A DNA stretch of 64,000 nt. It comes from Salvelinus alpinus. Its lineage: Eukaryota > Chordata > Actinopteri > Salmoniformes > Salmonidae. Positions within the stretch are counted from its first letter, which is position 1. Each line of letters opens with the position of its first letter. A program made the position numbers and the translations under genes. Under the pieces are notes generated by a model. The model was not told the origin of the DNA. It saw nothing but the letters and a program-made list of their open reading frames with translations, and ran no database searches. This document shows, piece by piece, positions 1-50,601 of the stretch. The stretch is taken from assembly GCF_045679555.1 (NCBI RefSeq), contig NC_092110.1, forward strand, positions 2,426,390-2,490,389, in the 5' to 3' direction.

Positions 1-214
1 TTAATTGACAGCATGCCAGGGCGGATTGCAGAGGTCTTGAAAAAGAAGGGTCAACACTGCAAATATTGACTCTTTGCATCAACTTCATGTAACTGTCAAT
101 AAAAACCTTTGACACTTATGAAATGCTTGTAATTATACTTCAGTATTCCATAGTAACATCTGACAAAAATATCTAAAGACACTGAAGCAGCAAACTTTGT
201 GGAAATTAATATTT
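1..214 (+). mobile_element. Tc1-like family T5, right part (cut by window edge)
   Basis: Near-identical to the right third of the element at 19630-20244 (TGACAGCATGCCAGGGCGG onward). The outer inverted repeat is missing; similarity stops at about 214 where another repeat begins. Confidence 0.85.
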
Positions 215-560
215 GAGTCTGTCACGCCCTGACCTTAGAGACCCTTTTTATGTCACTATTTTGGTTTGGTCAGGCCGTGAGTTGGGGTGGGTATTCTATG
301 TTCTATGATTTGTATTTCTATGTTTTGGCCGGGTAGGGTTCTCAAATCAGGGACAGCTGTCTATCGTTGTCTCTGATTGAGAACCATACTTAGGTAGCCC
401 TTTTTTTCACCTGTCTTTGTGGGAAGTTGACTTTGTTTAGGGCACATAGCCTTTAGCTTCACGGTTTGTTTTTGTAGTGTTTATTGTTTTGTTCGGCGTC
501 ATTTTTATTAATAAAAGAACATGTACGCTCACCACGCTGCACCTTGGTCCTCTTCTTTAA
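215..560 (+). repeat. LTR-like or unclassified interspersed repeat
   Basis: A block starting TGTCACGCCCTGACC with a short imperfect hairpin (TTCTCAAATCAGGGACAGC against TCTCTGATTGAGAACC) and an AATAAAA signal near 511 followed by about 40 bases. The layout resembles a solo LTR or the 3' end of a retroelement, but no target duplication can be shown because both flanks are other repeats. Confidence 0.45.
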
Positions 561-1653
561 ACATATGCTTGGGGTCATTGTCCATTTGGAAGACCCATTT
601 GTGACCAAGCTTTAATTTCCTGACTTATGTCTTGAGATGTTGCTTCAATATATCCACATAATTTTCATTCCTCATGTTGCCATCTATTTTGTGAAGTGCA
701 CCAGTCCCTCCTGCAGCAAAGCACCCCCATAACATGATGCTGCCACCCCGTCCTTCACGGATGGGAAGGTGTTCTTTGGCTGGCAAGCCTCCCCCTTTTT
801 CCTCCAAACATAACGATGGTCATTATGGCCAAACAGTTCTATTTTTGTTTCATCAGAGCAGAGGACATTTCTCCAAAAAGTACGATCTTTGTCCCCATGT
901 GCAGTTGCAAACTGTAGTCTGGCTTTTTTATGGCGGTTTTGGAGCAGTGGCTTCTTCCTTGCTGAGGGGCCTTTCAGGTTATGTCGATATAGGACTCGTT
1001 TTACTGTTTCCTCCAGCATCTTCACAATGTCCTTTGCTGTTGTTCTGGGATTGATTTGCATTTTTCACACCAAAGTATGTTCATCTCTAGGAGACAGAAT
1101 GTGTCTCCTTCCTGAGCGGTATATGACGGCTGCGTGGTCCCATGGTGTTTATACTTGCGTACTATTGTTTGTACAGATCATCCTTGGAAATTGCTCCCAA
1201 GGATGAACCAGACTTGTGGAGGTCTACATGTTTTTCTGAGGTCTTGGCTGATTTCTTTTGAATTTTCCATGACGTCAAGCAAAGAGGCACTGAGTTTGAA
1301 GGTAGGCCTTGAAATACATCCACAGGTACACCTCCAATTGACTCAAATGATGTCAATTAGCCTACTAGAAGCTTCTAAAGCCATGACATCATTTTCTGGA
1401 ATTTTCCAAGCTGTTTAAAGGCACAGTCAATTTAGTGTATGTAAACTTCTGACCCACTGGAATTGTGATACATTATAAGTGAAATAATCTGTCTGTAAAC
1501 AATTGTAGGAAAAATGACTTGCGTCATGCACAAAGTAGATGTCCTAACCGACTTGCCAAAACTATATTTTGTTCACAAGAAATTTGTGGAGTGGTTGAAA
1601 AACGAGTTTTAATGACTCCAACCTAATTGTATGTAAACTTCCGACTTCAACTG
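561..1653 (-). mobile_element. Tc1-like family T1, truncated copy
   Basis: Minus-strand transposase remnant with the first catalytic D in [10 protein letters not shown]; the second D and the E are lost by truncation at about 561. The right end is the T1 inverted repeat (CTTCCGACTTCAACTG) followed by TA at 1654-1655. The helix-turn-helix half is frame-shifted. Confidence 0.85.
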
Positions 1654-1659
1654 TATGTG

Positions 1660-2925
1660 AGAATGCTGTTCATTGACATTCATCACCATATAGTGCCCAC
1701 AAAGCTCATTGCTAAGCTAAGGACCTTGGGACTAAACACCTCCTTCTGCAACTGGATCCTGGACTTCCTGGCGTGCCTCCCCCAGACAACACGTCTGCAA
1801 CACTGATCGTCAACACTGGGGCCCCTCAGGGGTGTGTGCTTAGTCCCCTCCTGTACTCCCTGTTCACCCACGACTGCGTCGCCAAACACAACTCCAACAC
1901 CATCATTAAGTTTGTTGACACACAACAGTGGTAGGCCTGATCACCGACAATGATGAGACAGCCTGTAGGGAGGAGGTCAGAGAACTGGCAGTGTGGTGCT
2001 ACGACAACAACCTCTCCCTCAATGTGAGCAAGACAAAGGAACTGATCATGGACTACAAGAAAAGGGGTGCCAAACCGGCCCCCATCAACATCAACAGGGC
2101 TGTAGTGGAGCAGGTCGAGAGTTTCAAGTTCCTTGGTGTCCACATCACCAACAAACTATAATGGTCCAAGACAGTTGTGAAGAGGGCACGACAACACCTT
2201 TCCCCCTCAGGAGACCCCAGATTCTCCCCAGATTCTCAAAGAGTTCTACAGCTGCAACATCTAGAGCATCCTGACAGGTTGCATCACCGCCTGGTATGGT
2301 AACTGCTCGTTATCTGACCGTTAAGTGCTACAGAGGGTAACGCGTACGGCCCAGTATATCACTGGAGCCAAGCTTGCTGTCATCCAGGATCTATAGACTA
2401 GATGACGTCAGAGGAAAACCCACAAAATTGTAAAGACTCCAGTCACCCTAGTCATAGACTGTTTTCTCTGCTACCGCACGGCAAGCGGTACCGGAGCACC
2501 AAGTCTAGGACCAAAATGCTTCTTAACAGCTTCTACCCCTAAACCATAAGACTGCTGAACAATTAACCAAATGGCCCCCGGATTATTCACATTGACACCC
2601 CCCCCCCCATTTGTTTTTACACTGCTGCTACTCACCGTTTATTATCAATGCATAGTCACTTCACCCCTAACTACGTGTACAAATTACCTTGACTAACCTG
2701 TACCCCCGCACATTGACTCGGTACCCCCTGTATTTAGCCTCGTTATTGTTATTTTATAATGTTACTTTTTATACTTTTTTTTACTTTATCTTATTAGATA
2801 AATATGTTCTTAACTCTTTCTTGAACTGCACTGTTGGTTAAGGGCTTGTAAGTATGCATTTCACTGTAAGGTCTACACATGTATTCGGCGCATGTGACAA
2901 ATAAAGTTAGACTCCGTTCCATTCA
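1660..2925 (+). mobile_element. non-LTR retrotransposon family A, 5'-truncated and decayed
   Basis: Reverse-transcriptase piece matching the better copy at 60800-62840: [15 protein letters not shown] block, [20 protein letters not shown], then NNLSLNVSKTKELIMDY and [12 protein letters not shown] in shifting frames, followed by a 3'UTR ending ATGTGACAAATAAAGTTAGA. Jockey/CR1-L2/Rex1-type by motif. Many stops; a C run lies at 2600-2608. Confidence 0.8.
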
Positions 2926-3008
2926 TACCATTCCAATGACCCCGTCCTCCTATAGCTCCTCCCACCAGCCTCCTTTGCTAAAATAACAATCCAAGTGTTG
3001 AAAGATCT

Positions 3009-3178
3009 GGGGTGTAATCATTATGTAAACCGTTTGCAGTTTAATAACCAAACGGAAGCAAACCAAGCAAAACAATAGTTTCTATTGGGCAAATTCAGGT
3101 AGGTCCCTCTTCGTTTCGTTCCATTTGCTTCCGTTTAAGAAACATTTTCCAACAGAATTGGCGTAACGAATACGCCCC
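3009..3178. mobile_element. short inverted-repeat element (MITE)
   Basis: 170 bp whose ends mirror each other: GGGGTGTAATCATTA on the left, and GGGGCGTATTCGTTA when the right end is read on the other strand. Internal AAACGGAAGCAAA and TTTGCTTCCGTTT also pair. No coding capacity. Confidence 0.6.
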
Positions 3179-3629
3179 AGGCATGTGTCAGCAACGCCTG
3201 GGCAGATGAACGCTCCCCATAAAATACAAGAAGATTGGGCTTGATGAGTTCCTCAAATGACTGACCGTTTGCTTGCTGGTAGTTCCCTCTAGTGGCCAGG
3301 CCCTGCCATGACTGGGGAAACTGCCAGACTAAATATATAGTATATTGTTTATCTCGCACTGTTGCTTGTAGACCCAATTCAAGTTACCTATTTATTCATG
3401 TTCAGATGAGAGCTCACATTTATACGTATTAGCGATAGTGGTTCTTTGCACTCATGGTTAGACCATGTCATTAAGTTACTTATTTAGCCTAAAACACACT
3501 GTGTAGTAACATCTATCCATTGCAGCTTGACAGTCCCCACATAAAAGGAAACGAGCAGCATGGAGGCCTCAGAGCAAACACAGCAAGGTTGTTTAGAACA
3601 TATTTTAAAGGTGTGATGGCTCTATAACA

Positions 3630-4680
3630 TAGTATGTCTGGGGAGTGCACCAAATCAGAGTTGAATTTATTTACACAAACATTACTGAGAAAAATACATA
3701 AATTCAAATACAGCCTCTCAGCAATCTCGGATACAGCACATTTGGAGTTCTTCATAGCTGGCAATGGTGAAGATTATGTTGATCTGAATAATACCTTGCT
3801 ATACCTAAGTGTCAAAGTCACTAAACCTAATGGAACAAATATTGTACGTATTAGCGATAGTGGTTGACGCCGGAACATGTAGGTCTTATCAATTATCCAA
3901 TAGTAAACATGTTTTCACACAGGTGGATGTTTCCTTGGGTAATCGTTTAATCAGTCAGAGAAGTAGTAACGTTACATAACCATATCGAGCCGTTATAGAA
4001 AGCATTTTGAATTATAGTGCTGACACTCTGGAGACGCAATTTTCAGCGGGTTTGTTTTCCAAGGACTCAGCGGGGCAAATTAACGTGACCCGACTCTGCA
4101 AGGGCTAACAGCGGACTGACTAAAGGGGCTGCAAATTCATCGGTTGGTGCAATATTTGAAATCATTGGACTTATATACAGTGACATTTTAGTCGTGAAAC
4201 TTGGACATGCCCAAGCTCTATTGTCATCAACTGCAAAGTAACCAATTGAAAGGGTGTATGAAGACAATTAGTTTAGCTTTCAGGTAACCTCGTGTGTAAT
4301 CAAGATAATTGGTTTCTAGGACCACTATCAAAATGCATAGTTATCGGTCTGGTGGACAATGATAGTTTTACAGGTTCATATAATAAGAATCCTTTGAACT
4401 TCAAACATTATCATTTTGGAATTCATGGCTATGTATGTAGACGGACAACAGTTTTGAAGCAAACCATTCCAGCCAGATTATGGTTCAGGATCATCAGTGT
4501 GTTAATTTTAACAATTGGCCTTGGCTTCAAGGAAACACTTAAAGGATCAAGCATTGGCTATTGATAACTCAGACGTCTTGCGTGGTGATGCTTTGAATAC
4601 TTTAAATTTTACACCAGAGGAGGAGTGTGGACAACAACTCTCCTTGATCAAGTCAGGAAACGTTTGGGTTGAGGTTTAGA
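3630..4680 (+). pseudogene. decayed capsid-like gene of Polinton/adintovirus type
   Basis: A plus-strand open stretch (3634-3867) and downstream stop-ridden frames to about 4680 resemble the proteins annotated in animals as F54H12.2-like, which have been linked to the double-jelly-roll major capsid protein of Polinton/Maverick elements and adintoviruses. Several frame changes and stops (for example after 3867 and around 3950-4110) show it is dead. No polymerase, integrase or terminal repeat of such an element is seen nearby, so only the capsid part survives here. The identification rests on recalled family resemblance and is not a database hit. Confidence 0.55.
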
Positions 4681-4690
4681 CAACCCCTTC

Positions 4691-5725
4691 CACATTATAT
4701 ACAAAAGTATGTAGACACCCCTTCAAATTAGTGGATTCGGCAATTTCAGTGACACCTGTTGCTGACAGGTGTATAAAATCGAGCACACAGCCATGCAATC
4801 TCCATAGACAAACATTGTCAGTAGAATGGTCTTACTGAAGAGCTCAGTGACTTTCAACGTGGCACCGTCAAATTTCTGCCCTGGCCATCTGTAAGTGCTG
4901 TTATTGTGAAGTGGAAAAGTCTAGGAGCAAAAACGGCTCAGCCGCGAAGTGGTAGGCCACACAATCTCACAGAACGGATCGCTGAGTGCTTAAGCGCATA
5001 GAGTGTAAAAATCGTCAGTCATCGGTTCCAACACTCACTACCGTGTTCCAAACTGACTCTAGAAGCAACGTCAGCACAATAACTGTTCATTGGGAGCTTC
5101 GTGAAATGGGTTTCCATGGCCGAGCAGCCGCACACAATCCTAACATCACCATGCGCAATGCCAAGCGTCGGCTGGAGTGGTGTAAAGCTCGGTCGCCATT
5201 GGACTCTAGAGCAGTGGAAACAGGTTCTCTGAAGTCATGAATCACACCATCTGGCAATCCAATGGACAAATCTGGGTGTGGCGGATGCCTGGAGAACGCT
5301 ACCCTCCCCAACACATAGTGCCAACTGTAAAGTTTGATGGAGGAGGAATTATGGGCTGGGGCTGTTTTTCATGGTTCAGGCTAGGCACCTTAGTTCCAGT
5401 GAAGGGACATTTTAACGCCACAGCATACAATGACATTCTAGATGATTCTGTGCTTCCAACTTTGTGGCAACCTTTGGGATGAATTGGAACGCCGACTGCG
5501 AGCCAGGCCTAATTGCCCAACATCAGTGCCCGACCTCACTAATGCTCTTGTGGCTAAATGGAAGCAAGTCCCCGCAGCAATGTTCCAACATCAAGTGGAA
5601 AGCCTTCCCAGAAAAGTGGAGTCTGTTATAGCAGCAAAGGTGGGGACCAACTCCATATTAATGGCCATGATTTTGGAATGAGATGTTCGACAAGCAGGTG
5701 TCCACATACATTTTGTCATGTAGTG
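4691..5725 (+). mobile_element. Tc1-like family T2, near full span, dead transposase
   Basis: The left end reads ATATACAAAAGTATGTAGAC and the right end GTCATGTAGTG before TA (5726-5727). Transposase fragments on the plus strand run through several frames (helix-turn-helix around 4850-5000, catalytic part 5237-5482, C-terminus 5442-5681). The middle with the second catalytic D is missing, since GTGGCAACCTTTGGGATGAATTGG joins two distant parts. Confidence 0.85.
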
Positions 5726-5899
5726 TATTTCCTGCGCTTTCCTATATCTCCTAGATATAAGACAGACACTTCTTATGATACATTTATGAATGTGTTATTC
5801 AATGCGTTTCTCTGGGCTATCGTAGTAAAGGCCCAATTCAATATTCCCTCCCACAACCTCCTAGACTTACAGGGGTTAAGAGCTGTGCAAGATTGCTAG

Positions 5900-6122
5900 A
5901 AAAAATATTCACAGCTGTAATCGCCAAAGGTATTCCACAAAATATTAACTCTGGGTGTGAAGACATACGCAATCAATAAGTATTCATGATTTATTTTATA
6001 TTATTTAGGACATTTTTTCTATAGATCAGTAGGAAAAATGTAATCCTTTTTAAATACAATTTTAAGGCTGCAAAACGGGAAGATTGTGCAAGGGGTGTGT
6101 AGACTTTCACTAGCGACTGTAT
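5900..6122 (+). mobile_element. right-end remnant of a Tc1-like element
   Basis: GCTGTAATCGCCAAAGGTAT followed by an A/T-rich tail and GTGTGTAGACTTTCACTAGC is the decayed 3' end layout of Tc1 families in this window (compare 23090-23346). No left end is seen. Confidence 0.5.
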
Positions 6123-6159
6123 TTAACATATTAGTGTATTTGTATGGGACAATGCTCAT

Positions 6160-7441
6160 GTGGGTCTTAAATCTTCTAGACACGTGGAGTCTATAATTTG
6201 TAACCTGACCAGCTCTGCCAAAAGTCAGCGATCCAAGGAGGTCCTTTGGGACACCTTCAACCCCTGTGAGGTCGTGATGAGCCTGGGGTTCATGCAGGTG
6301 TCGGTGTGGCTGGTCAGCCTACTAGCCGTCCTTGCTAACCTCCTGGTCCTGTTGACCAGCCACAACAAACTGACAATCATCCGCTTCCTCCTATGCAACC
6401 TTGCCTTGGCAGACCTCTACATGGGCATGTACCTCCTGCTCACCGCATCTGCATGCGCTCCCGGTCCCACCACTACGCCATCGACTGGCAGACTGGCGCC
6501 GGCTGCCAATTGGCCGGGGCGCTCACAATGTTCGCCAGCGAGCTGTCAGTCTACTAGCTGGCTGCCATGTAGCGGTGCTAATGCTAGCCGGCTGGCTGCT
6601 GTTAGCTACAAGAGAGTTATCTGTCTGCTCATGGACACAGACCCGACCGCCCGCCATGGTCTACGTGGTAGCCCTGCTTGCGCAGAATGTGTTGGCGTTT
6701 GTGGTGTGCACGACGTGCACATCGACTGTATGGCGCACAACCAGCAGCATCTGTCGAGCCGAGGGGATGCCAGCGTGGCCAAACGTATGGCCGTGAACAT
6801 CTTCAACTTCTTGTGTCTGTTAGTTCTCCACATCACTCCTTTATTCATCCTATTGGTTGATCGAATGGAATGACTTGAATTCAAGTCCTTCATCCTGCTA
6901 TGTGTTACCTTCATTCATCCTCATCTTCAAAAATCTTTCTTCTTCATCTGCTCATCCTCATCTTGCCCCCTGCTTATCTTTTCTTCCGTCTATCCTTCCT
7001 AGGTGCTGCTGCTGCTGTTCTACCCATGGAACTCGTGTGCCAACCCATTCCTGTATGGTATCCTGACGCGGGCCTTCCCCGGGGATGTCCTGATGCTGCT
7101 GAGCCGTGTGCGTCTGTGTTAACACCAGGCCCAGCTCTAACGAGGAGCACAGCGCGTCATGGGCAGCCCCGCTGGGGGCAAGAGGAGCAAGGGCGTCCCC
7201 CGTCCTGCAACCCAAATCCTGGCGTTCCTCAGAAGCAGAGAATGTAGACACACCAAGGAGCAGGTCATCAAACTGGAGGAATCCAAGGTGTTGCCACACA
7301 CCAGGGAGAATGAGAACCACAGCCGAGAGGCTGGATTCTATTGGTTCTCCAGTTGATTGGGGCAGTGGTTCCCGAACCTCGTACTATGGATGAACCTGTA
7401 AAACAACATATTTCACTGCATCTAGCCGGTGTGAGAATAAA
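6160..7441 (+). pseudogene. tshr: thyrotropin-receptor-like GPCR pseudogene (transmembrane exon)
   Basis: Pieces of the last exon of a glycoprotein-hormone receptor in order but in different frames: FNPCEVVMS and helix 1 ([20 protein letters not shown]), helix 2 ([19 protein letters not shown]), then after a frame change [10 protein letters not shown] and FASELSVY followed by TAG near 6583, a truncated helix 4 ([11 protein letters not shown]), VICLLMDTD, helix 5 (NVLAFVV), AKRMAV of helix 6, and helix 7 with [15 protein letters not shown] near 7018-7065. A tail piece after the TAA at 7127-7129 still resembles the TSHR tail (QAQ-stop-RGAQRV). LLTSH, RMAV and the tail favour TSHR over FSHR or LHCGR. 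At least two frameshifts, stops and lost segments rule out function; no leucine-rich-repeat exons are visible upstream. AATAAA lies at 7436-7441. The neighbour ston2 supports the call. Confidence 0.85.
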
Positions 7442-7610
7442 CGTTTTTTTAATTTTTATGATGACCAACCAGTTTTTAAATGTTGAATTGAGGAATCAGA
7501 TTGGACAATGGAAATGGCTCTTTAATTTATATCTTGTGTAATTTGTTTTATTCATGTTGCATATATAATTTCTGAGTTGACTGGAACTGAACTAGAATGG
7601 TACTGAAGCA
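7380..7610. other. unassigned stretch after the receptor pseudogene
   Basis: An A/T-rich run following the pseudogene poly(A)-like signal. The text TATTTCACTGCATCTAGCCGG looks like a retrotransposon tail, but nothing firm can be assigned. Confidence 0.3.
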
Positions 7611-7800
7611 GGTAGCCTAGTGGGGCGGCAGGTAGCCTAGTGGGGCGGCAGGTAGCCTAGTGGGGCGGCAGGTAGCCTAGTGGTTAGAGCGATGGGCCAG
7701 TAACCGAAACGCTGCTCGATCGAATCTCCTAGCTGACAAGGTAAAAATCTGTCTCTGTACAAGGCAGTTAACCCACTGTTCCCCGGTAGGCCGTCATTGT
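7611..7800 (+). repeat. tRNA-derived SINE (SlmI type) with quadruplicated head
   Basis: The tRNA-like head (TAGCCTAGTGGTTAGAGC, CAGTAACCGAAACG, CGATCGAATC) and body (AAGGCAGTTAACCCACTGTTC, GGCCGTCATTGTAAATAAG) match the other copies here. A 20-bp unit starting GGTAGCCTAGTGG occurs at 7611, 7631 and 7651 before the true head at 7671, so the A-box is present four times. The name SlmI and its tRNA-Leu origin are from memory. Confidence 0.8.
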
Positions 7801-10010
7801 AAATAAGAAGAAAACAGGTGCTCACAGCTTGGTTGAGGAACAACGCAACAGAGAACAAAGCAACAGCAGAAAAAGGAATTCGCAAGAACAGCTAGTGTGT
7901 AGCAGTGTGTATTCTAGGATTTTCTAATTGTCTTGTGTGTTAGTGATATTGTTTTTGCAGGGCCTCCTGGGTGTAGTTAAAAAAAGCTAGAAAAAAGCAA
8001 TACTCAAGAGAAAAATATATTTAATTCCTTTTTCCAGTTTAAAGTATCATTTTCAGCAAATATACCTCTAACATTCTTGAGTACTCCAATTGGATCTGTC
8101 AAAGGAACAGATCTTATCCGTCTAGTGTTGCAGAATGGATTATTTACAGGTTGCAGCTAATGATGTACGGAACACAAAACCATGTTACCAAAACAGACTA
8201 ATCCCATGACCCACAATGCATCTTTTTTAGGTACACAGAAGCAGAGCAGTCATATGATGTTTTGTCATAAAGAATAAAAATGACAATGTTGTCAGACTGC
8301 ATCAGTTATTTTTTTTTCTAACGAGTTAAATCTTTCTTGGAAAACCATTGAAATGTACTGGGCTTTTATACAACAGGCTTTTCTTCGAAAATCAAATGAG
8401 GTCTAGATATCTTGAGCTTGAAAATCTTTTAAAATGATTCAAATGTTCTATTGTATATGATTTTCTGGACTAGTTTCCCATCCAGATCTGGATTTACCCA
8501 TTTCCATGTCTTTTTTCTCAGAGATGGTAAACTAGGTAACCCAGATCCCGTTAAGACCTATTTTCTAACATTCCACTCACTTGACAAAATTTCACATGAA
8601 AAACCTGTCCACCATCTAGAAGGAAAAAAAAGATAAACTATCCACTCTCTATACAATTACAATTCATTATTTCATGTTTCCTCGCGACAAGAACACATTG
8701 TGCATCGTCCTAAACGACAACAACCCCCCCCCCCCCCCCCCTTATCAGTACATTTGTTGAGCTTGATTTATTGCGCTGTTGAGAACAAAATTCCCTCTGC
8801 TAAGGGATGTTTCGAGATGCTTCAAGTAGGCCAATTTTCATAAAGAAGCATTTTTTTGTTGTTGCACAAAATGTACCAACTGAACGACAACAGTAACCTA
8901 CAATTGTGACCAACTACACAATGGAGCACTAGAACAAGTCTACATCAGTGTTTAGACCTGGAGATGATGTCCATCGCAGAATATATTTATATTTTGTACA
9001 TACAGTATCTTGTTCACGTTGAGTCAATGTTAGTAGTACGGATGCACATTGTACATGTAAAGCACATTTATAAAAACAAACAAAAAATATTTTTAAAAAT
9101 GCTGCAGTTTTCATTATATGACCAAGTACAACCAAAATAGCCAAAGTACAGTATGTTGTCGTTAGCGTATTAGAACTCTGCATCATCATTATCACCAATA
9201 GCAGTATTGACTGTTGTTAACTCACGTATAGACTGGTTAAGACTACTATGTGAAATGACAGGACCAAAGTACCTAGAAGACCTTTCGGAAGAACATTCAA
9301 CTTTGCGAGAGAGAAAAGCAAAAAGCATTTATGCTTACCTAACACCTGACTGAACACAAGAGCATTCAGTCGAATACTGAATAGTGAACCAACACTGACA
9401 CTGGAAGAAAAAAAAAAAACTGTTGAAAATACATAGAACTAGTAAGTTTCAAGGTCTACACTGCGTGAAAGGATATTTTTTTTAAATCTAGGTGGCATAT
9501 TGAAGAGCCATTTTGTTTCTACTATGTAAACTAATGTAAGCCTCTTAAATCTATTGATTGAGAATTGTGTGGAAGGTCAATGAACACTGAAGCAAACACG
9601 TACTGTAGAAGCACATTAGCTAGTGCTTCGATTAGCCTCGGAGTGCATGAAATCCACTAAGACTGTAATGACTGTACTCCTGAAATAAGGGCACTTATTT
9701 CACTTATCTCAAAGTCCTGGTTTACTGAAATGCCAGGCTTTACAATGTCAAACTAATCCCCATCATACCGCAATATTTGACTCTCACAGACAATCATCTG
9801 TTCTACACTATCTGAACGACCTGTAACGTTGCCCTTGCTGTACCCCAGTGGGGTAAGACCACAAGGCCAAGCCGATTCACTCACAAAAAATGAATCATCA
9901 TATAAAACTAATAGCTCTCCCTCAGTAAGACTAGTCTGGCCAAATCAGCATTTTTAAGAAAACAAACAAATGAACAAAGCAAGATCCTTAACTAGCCTCC
10001 TGCTGAGTTT
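7800..10010. other. A/T-rich single-copy-looking stretch, no coding exon
   Basis: I find no transposon ends and no credible exon here. The part above about 8745 may be ston2 3'UTR. Noted inside: a C18-like run at 8725-8742 and A-runs near 9408. No trace of GTF2A1 coding sequence, which lies between TSHR and STON2 in human, was recognised. Confidence 0.5.
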
Positions 10011-11250
10011 CCCTAGTCTACAACCAGTCCAGTCTATATCCAGTTAACATCTAGTCATATCCAGTCTACGACTAGTTTAAGTAGAGTCTATATCCAGTTT
10101 ACATCTAGTCATATCCATTCTACAACCAGCTTAGTCCAGTTTATATCTAGTCTACAACAAAGTCCAGTCTACACTCACCGACCAGTTTATTAGGTACACC
10201 CATCTAGTACCGGTGTCGGACCCCCCCTTTGCCTCCAGAACAGCCTGAATTATTTGGGGCATTCCACAAGGTGTCGGAAACATTCCACAGGGATGCTGGT
10301 CCATGTGGACGCGACGGCATCACGCAGTTGCTGCAGATTGGATGGCGGTATAGTCATGCTGTGAACAGCCCGTTCCATCTCATCCTAAAGATACTCTATT
10401 GGGTTGAGGTCTGGGGACTGACCAGGTCTGGGGACTGACCAGGTCTGGGGACTGACCAGGTCTGGGGACTGACCAGGCCACTCAAGTAAACTGAACTCAC
10501 TGTCATGTTCCAGGCAATGTTTTTCCACTCCTCAATTGTCCAGTGTTGGTGATCACGTGCCCACTGGAGACGCTTCTTCTTGTTTTTAGCTGATAGGAAT
10601 GAAACCCGGTGTGCTCGTCTGCTGCGATAGCCCATCCATGACAAGGACCGACGAGTGGTGCGTTCCGAGATGCCGTTCTGCTCACCGCTGTTGTACTGCG
10701 CCGTTATTTGCCTGACTGTGGCCCGCCTGAATCGCACGATTCTCGCTGATTCCTTCAAACTCTCTGATCAACGAGCTGTTTTTGCCCACAGGACTGGTGC
10801 TGACTAGATGGTTTTTGTTTGTCGCCTCCTTCTCTGTAAACCCTAGATACTGTTGTGCGTGAAAAGCCCAGGAGGCTGGACGTTTCTGAGATACTGGAAC
10901 CGGCGTGCCTGGCACCGTCGATCATAACACACTCAAAGTTGCTTAGGTCACTTGTTTTGCCCATTATAACATTCAACTGAACAGTAACTGAATGCTTCGA
11001 TGCCTGCCTGCCTGCTTTATATAGCAAGCCATGGCCACCTGACTCACTGTCTGTAGGAGCGATCCATTTGTGAACGGGGTGGTGTACCTAATAAACTGTC
11101 CGGTGGTAGTACATCTCGTCATACCAGTCTACATCCCGTCTATAACCATTTGGTCTAGTGTAGATCTAGTCTAGCACCCATTCTATGTCAAGTTGATGAC
11201 CTACCGAGAATCAGTTATGTCCAGTGTACATTCAGTCTACATCCAATCTA
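10010..11250. repeat. decayed tandem repeat split by a Tc1 insertion
   Basis: Irregular repeats of the theme CCAGTCTACATC / CTAGTCATATCCAG at 10010-10171 resume at 11112-11250 after the Tc1 (10172-11109). The unit is about 10-20 bases and strongly diverged. Confidence 0.65.
10172..11109 (-). mobile_element. Tc1-like family T3, broken transposase
   Basis: The ends CACTCACCGACCAGTTTATT and, inverted on the right, GGTGTACCTAATAAACTGTC lie inside TA dinucleotides (10170-10171, 11110-11111). Minus-strand fragments: N-terminal FECVMIDGARHAG and a second helix region GYRSRRAHRVSFLSAKNKKKRLQWARDH. The catalytic core is mostly gone; in its place a 17-base unit (TCTGGGGACTGACCAGG) is repeated four times around 10411-10480. 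Confidence 0.85.
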
Positions 11251-11395
11251 TGCACAAACATCGGCCAACTAGTCCTCCGGTACAGTTCTTCAAAGTGCAA
11301 AAAGTGACTTTTCTCCCTTCTCCTGTGAAAAAAACAGTCATCATATCCTCCCGCCCTCCCTACATCCGTCTGTCTGTCTGTCTGTCTGTGTGTGT

Positions 11396-50496
<39,101 letters not shown>

Positions 50497-50601
50497 GGTT
50501 TATGTATGTATGTGTGTGTGTGTGTGTGTGTGTGTACACTCCACTAGATTCCACTAGTTCCTGCCCTCACACCTGTCTGCATCCATGCACAACTGGAGAC
50601 G

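Larger units (their letters stand above)
8745..11395 (-). other. probable ston2 3'UTR and end region
   Basis: From the stop codon the minus strand passes a (CTGT)n run (11371-11389), a decayed tandem repeat, a Tc1 insertion (10172-11109) and then an A/T-rich unique stretch. A minus-strand AATAAA at 8767-8772 is followed by a G run (plus-strand C run at 8725-8742), which is a reasonable cleavage context. The Tc1 end itself also offers an AATAAA on this strand near 10184, so a shorter form is possible. No open coding exon is seen here. Confidence 0.35.

Noticed and set aside
6160..7441. Functional receptor gene
   Set aside because: Internal stops, frame changes and missing helix segments make a working seven-helix protein impossible.
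7671..7760. Possible genuine tRNA gene
   Set aside because: It has an A-box and worn B-box, but no complete cloverleaf, and continues into a SINE body; other copies confirm a SINE.
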